Positions 8,880 to 15,325 of a stretch of DNA of 48,496 nt are shown in pieces. Location: positions 1 through 48,496 of the forward strand of contig JABMSE010000039.1 in assembly GCA_013204645.1 (NCBI GenBank), read 5' to 3'. Position 1 is the stretch's first letter. Each line of letters opens with the position of its first letter. Below the pieces are notes generated by a model. That model did not search any database, had not been told where the DNA came from, and was given only the letters and a program-made list of their open reading frames with translations. This DNA comes from Candidatus Saganbacteria bacterium (GTDB taxonomy: Bacteria > Margulisbacteria > WOR-1 > O2-12-FULL-45-9). The translations under genes were made by a program, and so were the position numbers.

Positions 8880-9620
8880 ATGTTTAATTTTAAATTAATA
8901 GCCTTTAATATTGACCAAAGCCAGCTAGAGAAGCTTCCCACCCTCGCCTCTTTGTTGGCAGATTACGATGCTGATAGAGATGTTTCTGTTGATGACCTAA
9001 GGTTAGCTGGAGTGCCGGTTGCAAAACCGTCTTTTGCACGAGATCCAGACATCATTTTCGAAGCTATTCGCTCAGTTCTGCAGAAACAAGAAAAAGCTGC
9101 CCAGCTTGCTGAAATAAAAATCAAAGTCGCGATAAGAGTAGCTAAGGCAAAACTACCTGCTCTTTATCTTCAAAAACCAATGGAACCAAGATTGCTTTGG
9201 GATTTTGTTCAACTATTAAACAATCCGCAAAATCTTGCTGGAAAAGAAATTTCAGCTGGTTCTCTCACCCTAAAAATAACCCAGGCAACAAAAGAAGCTT
9301 TCTCTTTTCATATCCAGGGAGCGGAAATAGTTTGTCAGGGGGGGCAATATAGTTGGCAAGTGTTTGGAACCATCACAGAAAATGGAATACGAGTTACAAC
9401 AAACCCCATAACAAGCGATCGAAACCTGGGTCTCCCTTTCCCTAAAACCCGAGATTTTGATCCCAACGAAAACGCTGCAACAATATCTTGGAGAGAAACT
9501 CCTTTTGCTAGCTCACAAAGAGAACGAACGATTGGCCCAATTAATCTTCGAGCAATTTGTGAAACCTTGATCGAGCGTTTTATTGAGGAAGGGGTAGAAA
9601 TAGGAGTCTTCAATGATTAA
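8880..9620 (+). CDS. Array member 9: N-terminal KLIAFN module + array beta-rich domain
   Basis: MFNFKLIAFNIDQSQLEKLPTLASLL...DLRLAGVPVAKPSF; AGKEISAGSLTLKIT...FSFHIQGAEIV...TENGIRVTTNP...DPNENAATISWRETPF...INLRAICETLIERF. Confidence 0.88.
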   Translation: MFNFKLIAFNIDQSQLEKLPTLASLLADYDADRDVSVDDLRLAGVPVAKPSFARDPDIIFEAIRSVLQKQEKAAQLAEIKIKVAIRVAKAKLPALYLQKPMEPRLLWDFVQLLNNPQNLAGKEISAGSLTLKITQATKEAFSFHIQGAEIVCQGGQYSWQVFGTITENGIRVTTNPITSDRNLGLPFPKTRDFDPNENAATISWRETPFASSQRERTIGPINLRAICETLIERFIEEGVEIGVFND

Positions 9621-10254
9621 AGCAAAATTAATAGCATTTGATATGAATCAAACCAAGGCAGCAGAGTTGCCAACAGTGGAAACATTACTGACACACCTAG
9701 GCGATTTAACCCCTCAAGCAGTGCGCTTGGCTGGATTTCCCTTAACCATTCAAGCCATTGACCAAGCAATTGAAAGCGGTCAAATTGAAGCCTTCCTAAA
9801 AACCGATCTTGTAAGTGGTCGGAAACTTTGGTATACAATCCAACACCTTTCAGACCCATCGTCATTGAAAGATAAAACATTCAGAGTTGGACCATATACT
9901 GTAAGTATCACCAACCCCAATCCCTCACAGTTTACTTTTAAAATTGAAGGTATCCCAATTAGACGGGGCCTTCAAGTTACTGTCGTGGATGTTGGCTCCT
10001 CTCCTTCTGTTCTTGTCGATACCACCTACACCGTATCAGCTACCATCCGTGAAACGGGCGTAGAATTTCTTCTTCCCTCTCAATTAGAGGCAGAACATAT
10101 TTATGATCCAAACGAGGAAAATATAAGATGGGAGTGGGAAGAGGAAAACCCTTTCCGTGACTCAGAAAACCAGCCTAGTTGTGCAAAGCATAAATATATG
10201 CTTAGTGGCTTTAATCTGCGCATCATTATTGAGGAACTTATAAGGCAAATATAA
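9613..10254 (+). CDS. Array member 10: N-terminal KLIAFN module + array beta-rich domain
   Basis: MIKAKLIAFDMNQTKAAELPTVETLLTHLGDLTPQAVRLAGFPLTIQAIDQAIESGQIEAFL; KTFRVGPYTVSITNPNPSQFTFKIEG...ETGVEFLL...DPNEENIRWEWEEENPF...YMLSGFNLRIIIEELIRQI. Confidence 0.9.
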   Translation: MIKAKLIAFDMNQTKAAELPTVETLLTHLGDLTPQAVRLAGFPLTIQAIDQAIESGQIEAFLKTDLVSGRKLWYTIQHLSDPSSLKDKTFRVGPYTVSITNPNPSQFTFKIEGIPIRRGLQVTVVDVGSSPSVLVDTTYTVSATIRETGVEFLLPSQLEAEHIYDPNEENIRWEWEEENPFRDSENQPSCAKHKYMLSGFNLRIIIEELIRQI

Positions 10255-10255
10255 A

Positions 10256-10966
10256 ATGTTTTTAGCAAAACTTATAGCATTTGAGACAAATGAAGCTAAA
10301 GTAGCACAATTGCCAACCGTGGAAACATTGTTGGCAAATTTGGGTGATTTAACCACTGAAGCAGTACGCCTGGCAGGATTCCCTCTAACTCTTCAAGCTA
10401 TTGACCAAGCAATTAAAAGTGGTCAAATTGAAACTATCCTCAAAACTAATCACGTAAGTGCTCAAAAACTCTGGGAGGTAATTCATCAAATAACTGATAC
10501 GTCTCCCTCCTCACCATTTCGAGAGATGACTTTTAAAGTCGGCCCTTATAGCGTAAAAATCAAAGATCCGGATCCGTATAATTTTACTTTACACGTTGTG
10601 CCCCCTAGCCCTACCGTAACAGTTATCCAAGACAGCTCTCCCGCCGAGGCACTTTCAACCGTAGAACACTTTCCATGGAGATTATCAGTTAAGGTTTTTG
10701 AAACTGGCGTAAAACTTGATCTAGTGGGGAAACCATTTGACACCACAGAAATGGGTTTCACAGAAGAAGCGCTAAGAGGATTAGTAAATCCAAGAAGTAG
10801 CTCTATTAATCTTCGCTGGAGACTCTTTAGATCTCGACTAAAAGACCCGTTTACTGGAACAGAAAGAAAACATCCACTGGAGACCATACATCTCGTCGAA
10901 AACTTTAATCTGCGCGAAATCATTGGAGAGTTGATCCAGCAAATTGAGGAACAAGAAGATGCTTAA
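10256..10966 (+). CDS. Array member 11: N-terminal KLIAFN module + array beta-rich domain
   Basis: MFLAKLIAFETNEAKVAQLPTVETLLANLGDLTTEAVRLAGFPLTLQAIDQAIKSGQIETIL; FKVGPYSVKIKDPDPYNFTLHV...FNLREIIGELIQQI; closest relative is member 10. Confidence 0.9.
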   Translation: MFLAKLIAFETNEAKVAQLPTVETLLANLGDLTTEAVRLAGFPLTLQAIDQAIKSGQIETILKTNHVSAQKLWEVIHQITDTSPSSPFREMTFKVGPYSVKIKDPDPYNFTLHVVPPSPTVTVIQDSSPAEALSTVEHFPWRLSVKVFETGVKLDLVGKPFDTTEMGFTEEALRGLVNPRSSSINLRWRLFRSRLKDPFTGTERKHPLETIHLVENFNLREIIGELIQQIEEQEDA

Positions 10967-11570
10967 GTTAAAACTCATTGCCTTTAATATCCGAGAAAGC
11001 TATGTTGAAGGAGAAATCGCTAACGTTGAAGAACTTATTTTGCGAGCGCAAAGCCACGCTGAAGTAACCACAGAGGATGTAAGATTAGCCGGCGTTCCAG
11101 CTGTAAAACGCCATATTGATGAGGCCATAAGCCAAGGAACTATTGTTAAATTCCTTACTCCCTTTCTTCCGCCGAAAAAAGACCCCAAAGCAATTGAAAC
11201 TTTAATGAAAGAAGTAATTTCATCTTTCAGCGAGGGCCCAAAAAGACTACACCTCTCAAAATATGTGGGACGAGGAGCCTTTAGATTTGCGGCTTTTAGC
11301 CAATTAGGCATTGGCTCGCGACAAGATCTCAAGCAAATCGCAAATTTTTTAACCGATGGACGCCTGCTAGCCCTAGCGCGAGATCCGCAAACCGCTAGCT
11401 TTACTCTTCCTGTTTCCGGCTACTTTGTGCGCTTTGAGGCTGAATCAATTCACGTTCGTATATCAGGCGCTGATCTCATGAATGGCGCAGCTCCATTTAT
11501 AAAAATTGAAACTCTAAAGGTTGAAAATGGCGGGGAAACGGTTGATTTGTTTGTAGATCATCCAGAGTAG
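10959..11570 (+). CDS. Array member 12 (last): N-terminal KLIAFN module + shortened array domain
   Basis: Track ORF starts at 10944; paralog-consistent start at 10959 (MLKLKLIAFNIRESYVEGEIANVEELILRA...DVRLAGVPAVKRHIDEAISQGTIVKFL). The usual C-terminal IxW...FNLRxII segment is missing. Confidence 0.85.
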   Translation: MLKLKLIAFNIRESYVEGEIANVEELILRAQSHAEVTTEDVRLAGVPAVKRHIDEAISQGTIVKFLTPFLPPKKDPKAIETLMKEVISSFSEGPKRLHLSKYVGRGAFRFAAFSQLGIGSRQDLKQIANFLTDGRLLALARDPQTASFTLPVSGYFVRFEAESIHVRISGADLMNGAAPFIKIETLKVENGGETVDLFVDHPE

Positions 11571-11594
11571 ATATTTTCGCAAAAGGCTAAAAAA

Positions 11595-11632
11595 GGGGAC
11601 ACACGCTTTACGAACAAAAGGGGTCCGTCCCC
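11595..11632. repeat. Inverted repeat ggggac...gtcccc between convergent genes (possible terminator or small dispersed repeat)
   Basis: ggggac (11595-11600) is complementary to gtcccc (11627-11632); lies between the array end and coaE. Confidence 0.4.
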
Positions 11633-11661
11633 ATTTAAGTCTTTAGTGTGAGTTTGTAGTT

Positions 11662-11689
11662 GTGCCTGACACCATTTTGTGTCTGACAC
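11662..11689. repeat. Direct pair of 11-mers GTGCCTGACAC / GTGTCTGACAC
   Basis: 11662-11672 and 11679-11689, one mismatch; each is also close to palindromic; reaches the coaE stop codon. Confidence 0.6.
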
Positions 11690-12273
11690 TAATTCATAAT
11701 GGCTTTTCTTAAGCTCTTTGAGCTACCATCGTTCCTGATAACCCTATCCGCCATTGCTAGATATTCCTTTTGCGGCATTTGGGAACTAATCCGTTTTTGG
11801 GCAGAAGTTTTCGACGAGCCCTTTTTTAGTAGCCGTTTTAATCTCTTTTCTTTAGATGCCATAACCACCCAAACCTCATCCACATAATCTACCAAGCCAA
11901 TCTCACTAAGCACCGCTGCATTTATCACAATCAACTTACTACTTACTACTAACAACTTACAACTTTCTATAATCGCCTCCCTCAACCTCGGATGAACGAT
12001 GCCATTCAATTGCAAGAGCTTCTTTTCATCAGAAAAAACAATCTTAGCTAATTTCTGGCGATTGATTTTGCCTCCGCGCATCAAGATCTTGGAACCAAAG
12101 GCTTTTACGATCTCTCGCCACACCGGGGTTTGGGGGTTATATAATGTATGCGCAACTTGATCGGCATCAATCACAGCTGCCCCTTGTTTTTGCAATATCT
12201 TGGCTACGCTGTCCTTACCTGAAGCAATGGGACCGGTTAAGCCGATAATTTTGTATGGTTGGTCATTCATCAT
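11689..12273 (-). CDS. coaE: Dephospho-CoA kinase
   Basis: IIGLTGPIASGKDSVAKIL P-loop; DADQVAHTLY; GKINRQKLAKIVFSDEKKLLQLNGIVHPRLR, typical of CoaE. Confidence 0.93.
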   Translation of the reverse strand: MMNDQPYKIIGLTGPIASGKDSVAKILQKQGAAVIDADQVAHTLYNPQTPVWREIVKAFGSKILMRGGKINRQKLAKIVFSDEKKLLQLNGIVHPRLREAIIESCKLLVVSSKLIVINAAVLSEIGLVDYVDEVWVVMASKEKRLKRLLKKGSSKTSAQKRISSQMPQKEYLAMADRVIRNDGSSKSLRKAIMN

Positions 12274-12314
12274 TGGTTGTTAGGAATTATAGCATAAAAG
12301 ACAAACGCCTATTA

Positions 12315-12462
12315 GGAGGTTTAAATATGTTTTTGCAAACCGTCTCGGAGGCCGAGCGGGCACGGATCCCGCCGAAGGCGGGAGAGCGAGGCCGAGAGCG
12401 AGCGCCAAAATCCTCGCAGGGGATTTTGAGCGCGTGTTTGCAAAAATATTATTTAAACCTCC
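12315..12462. repeat. Long imperfect inverted repeat with nested hairpins (148 bp)
   Basis: ggaggtttaaatatgtttttgcaaac (12315-12340) pairs with gtttgcaaaaatattatttaaacctcc (12436-12462); inner hairpins ctcggaggccgag, cccgccgaaggcggg (12368-12382) and gcgccaaaatcc/ggattttgagcgc (12402-12433). Confidence 0.8.
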
Positions 12463-12513
12463 GTAAAATCCTCCCCCTTGACAAATCCCCCAGAGTAAAA
12501 TAGAATTCAAATA

Positions 12514-14460
12514 ATGCGATTTGCAAAACATTTAATCGCAACTTGTATTTTGTGCTTTTGTGCTCTTGTGTTCTTATGTCCTTCCCTCACCTCGGCAGCT
12601 GACCTTGATTTTCCCTATGCTGGTGTCCAAATCAAACTTCCCCCACAAGAGGACCCCTTCCCAGGCATAGGCAATTACTACAGTACCCTTTCAAAAGGCA
12701 TGGAAACTGCTCTCTGGAACCCAGCTTCCCTAGCTAAGCTTTCTCTCTCGGAAGCGTCTATTTCAACCTTAGGGCCGCTTGAAAGGTACACTTATAACCG
12801 AAGCTTTGAAATAGCTGAAACAAGCGGTGATCTTATGCTTGATGGCGGAACAACTGCTGCCGGTGAATATGGTATATTTTATCGATCACCCGCTGCTATC
12901 GGAAGTGGAATCAACACCAAAGAAGTAGAAGTAATGACCCATTCAAATTTTGCCACTGAAGGCACCGGAGTTAATTTTAACTCGGCCTTAAGAGTCAATG
13001 AATGGATCACAATTGGCTTTGCTGCAACCAGCCCGCTTGCCGCTGATATGGCCGCATCAGGGGATTTTCCTTTAACTGTCCGGTCCGATATCGATTTTCG
13101 CGGGCAATCAACCCCGGACATGGAAATAACCAATGCTGGAAAACTAAAATACACCTATGATGTAGGTCCCACAATCGTAACCTATGAAAGCACGGGAACT
13201 GTTTGGACGGGTTTTCTTTCCCAGGAGGCTACTATTCCTTCCACCACCTACGGAGAATTTAGGAATAATGTAAACATTGAAAGCCCCTACATGGGAAGCA
13301 TTGCATCAAAAATCGGCAAATTATCCCTCGGGGTTAATATGATTCCTATTTCTGCCACCGCTAATATTGATAATGACTTACAAGTAGCGGTTAATTCTGA
13401 TGCTGATGATATTATTCTTTACTTCCCAAATTTTGACCCAACCAACGAACTAGAGATCGTAAACTGGGTGAATGATCCTAACCAATACGGCACCTCAGCA
13501 GGATATTCAGAGAAACAATTCAATGTCCATGAAGGCGAAATCTTAGGGACTGCCAGATATACCGGCTATTACACGGCCAGCACCACCCGCTTCGATATTG
13601 GCTCAATGTATGACATTACAGACTGGCTTACGGTGGGGGTGGTTTTTGAAAACTTCGGAGGAGCATCCCTTAATATGAAGGGAAACGGGATATCTACTTT
13701 CATAAATTATCGAGATGTCAATACCAGTGAGGTGGACCAACTACAAAACTTAATTGACCCGGGAGGCCTGACAGAAATTGACCTCTTGGCAGACGAATGG
13801 ATAACTACTGACGAGGTAAACAGCATTAAACTTTTGCTTGAACCAGAAAAGAATTATCCTCTCCCCAAAAGGATCCGCTACGGCATAGCGCTTAAAAAAC
13901 CTTGGTTGATTGCCATTGATTTTGAGCAAAACACCAACCCGATTTCTTTTGTAGCAACGATAAATAATGTGGAAGAAACAATTACGGTTAGCAATATCAA
14001 TTTCGTGCGAATTGGCGGGGAAACCCAAATCTTTAGGCTGCCCGCTTGGTTTCGCGGAGGCACCACCCTTATGCTTAAACCAGAAATTACTGGGTTGGAT
14101 GCTGACACCCAAAACACGGTAAACAACGCCTTCCGATACGGGGCTTTGCCAATAAAACTGGATTTGGGTCTGGATATGAATTTCTGGGGGACTCTGATTG
14201 GAAACTCCCTGGGAATAAATGCACAATCTATAATCAGCGTTTTACAGGTTGATGTCACCAACATGGACTTAACTAAAATGATTTACAGCAATTTCTACGT
14301 GGCGCGGGGCCCCTGGCAGATATCCTGGCTCATTTCGGCTGATCCCTTAGCTTCGGCCGCAGCTTATGGCTCAAGGACACCACCTCCGGGTCAGAAAAAG
14401 GAGATAGAATTAAGTGATCTCAAATATGTTCAAACTTTTGGGGTAACCTATAAATTCTAA
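12514..14460 (+). CDS. Predicted outer-membrane beta-barrel protein (FadL/PorV-like appearance)
   Basis: Signal peptide HLIATCILCFCALVFLCPSLTSAA; WNPASLAKLS resembling the NPAGLA motif; alternating beta strands; C-terminal aromatic VTYKF. Confidence 0.65.
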   Translation: MRFAKHLIATCILCFCALVFLCPSLTSAADLDFPYAGVQIKLPPQEDPFPGIGNYYSTLSKGMETALWNPASLAKLSLSEASISTLGPLERYTYNRSFEIAETSGDLMLDGGTTAAGEYGIFYRSPAAIGSGINTKEVEVMTHSNFATEGTGVNFNSALRVNEWITIGFAATSPLAADMAASGDFPLTVRSDIDFRGQSTPDMEITNAGKLKYTYDVGPTIVTYESTGTVWTGFLSQEATIPSTTYGEFRNNVNIESPYMGSIASKIGKLSLGVNMIPISATANIDNDLQVAVNSDADDIILYFPNFDPTNELEIVNWVNDPNQYGTSAGYSEKQFNVHEGEILGTARYTGYYTASTTRFDIGSMYDITDWLTVGVVFENFGGASLNMKGNGISTFINYRDVNTSEVDQLQNLIDPGGLTEIDLLADEWITTDEVNSIKLLLEPEKNYPLPKRIRYGIALKKPWLIAIDFEQNTNPISFVATINNVEETITVSNINFVRIGGETQIFRLPAWFRGGTTLMLKPEITGLDADTQNTVNNAFRYGALPIKLDLGLDMNFWGTLIGNSLGINAQSIISVLQVDVTNMDLTKMIYSNFYVARGPWQISWLISADPLASAAAYGSRTPPPGQKKEIELSDLKYVQTFGVTYKF

Positions 14461-14465
14461 ATACA

Positions 14466-15320
14466 ATGACAAATGACAAATTAAAAATGCTTCCTTCGGA
14501 CCGAGCACAAGGCCTTTCCCTTCGGGCTGAGGGAAAAGTCCTTTCTCAGGACGAAGCCTCAGGACGAGGTCGCACTGAAGATAAGGACAACGCTCAGCAC
14601 AAAGTGACAAATTATGGTTGGATCATTATAATAGGAATAGTCGCTACACTAGGGATAGGAACAAGAGCCGAAGCAATAACTGCTTTTGCTACCATGGAAA
14701 CCCCAGAAATTATGCGTATTAATATTAACGGCACTAGAATATTTTCCGGAGATCCCATAACGTCGCTCCCCCAAATTGCTGTAACTGCTGCCACTACCTC
14801 TACCATGGAAACAATGCGACTAAAATTAGGTACGATAAATACGAACATAACCTTTACGCAAAGTGGAAATACTTGTTTAGCAACCTACAACGTGACCAGC
14901 GCTATTGCCGCTGGCACCTATGGTCTCACCATTGAGGCTTTCACAACCTCTGGGAAGGCAGCCACATATGAAGTCTATCCGTTATATATTAGAACGAGTA
15001 ACGACCTAACTATCCAAGGCTATCCTCTAAATTATCCAAATCCTTTTGATCCAGGGTCACAAACAACCACCATTAGCTATACACTCTCAAAATCTTCCAA
15101 CGTAAAAATCAATATTTTTGATCTAGCTGGCAACTTGCTTGTAAGCAATGGTTATTCAACTAATCAACCAGGTGGAACGGCTGGATACAATGAGGTTACC
15201 TGGGACGGCAAAGCAAGTGGCGGCAGCTATGTGGGAAATGGCATTTATATCTATCTGATTATCGCTGACGGAAAAGTAGCCCAGAATGGCACGGGCAAGA
15301 TTGTGGTGTTCAAACAATAA
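14466..15320 (+). CDS. Exported protein with C-terminal FlgD-Ig/T9SS-sorting-like domain
   Basis: Hydrophobic WIIIIGIVATLGIGTRAEA signal; C-terminal YPLNYPNPFDPGSQTTTISYTLSKSSNVKINIFDLAGNLL...VTWDGKASGGSYVGNGIYIYLIIADGK. The called start at 14466 gives an unusually long N-terminal extension. Confidence 0.75.
   Translation: MTNDKLKMLPSDRAQGLSLRAEGKVLSQDEASGRGRTEDKDNAQHKVTNYGWIIIIGIVATLGIGTRAEAITAFATMETPEIMRININGTRIFSGDPITSLPQIAVTAATTSTMETMRLKLGTINTNITFTQSGNTCLATYNVTSAIAAGTYGLTIEAFTTSGKAATYEVYPLYIRTSNDLTIQGYPLNYPNPFDPGSQTTTISYTLSKSSNVKINIFDLAGNLLVSNGYSTNQPGGTAGYNEVTWDGKASGGSYVGNGIYIYLIIADGKVAQNGTGKIVVFKQ
14474..14614. repeat. GC-rich palindromic insertion flanked by the direct repeat tgacaaatta
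   Basis: tgacaaatta at 14474-14483 and 14605-14614; interior includes tttccct-tcgggctg-agggaaa and the repeated ctcaggacgag. Confidence 0.5.
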
Positions 15321-15325
15321 ATAAT

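Noticed and set aside
1083-10300. KLIAFDM at the N-termini looks like HAD hydrolase motif I (KLIAFDMDGTL)
   Set aside because: Most members have Asn instead of the nucleophile Asp, none keeps DxDGT, and the later HAD motifs are absent, so the resemblance is probably coincidental.
12255-12531. Small ORFs 12255..12503 (+) and 12280..12531 (-)
   Set aside because: Both are translations through the long inverted repeat; no recognisable protein features.
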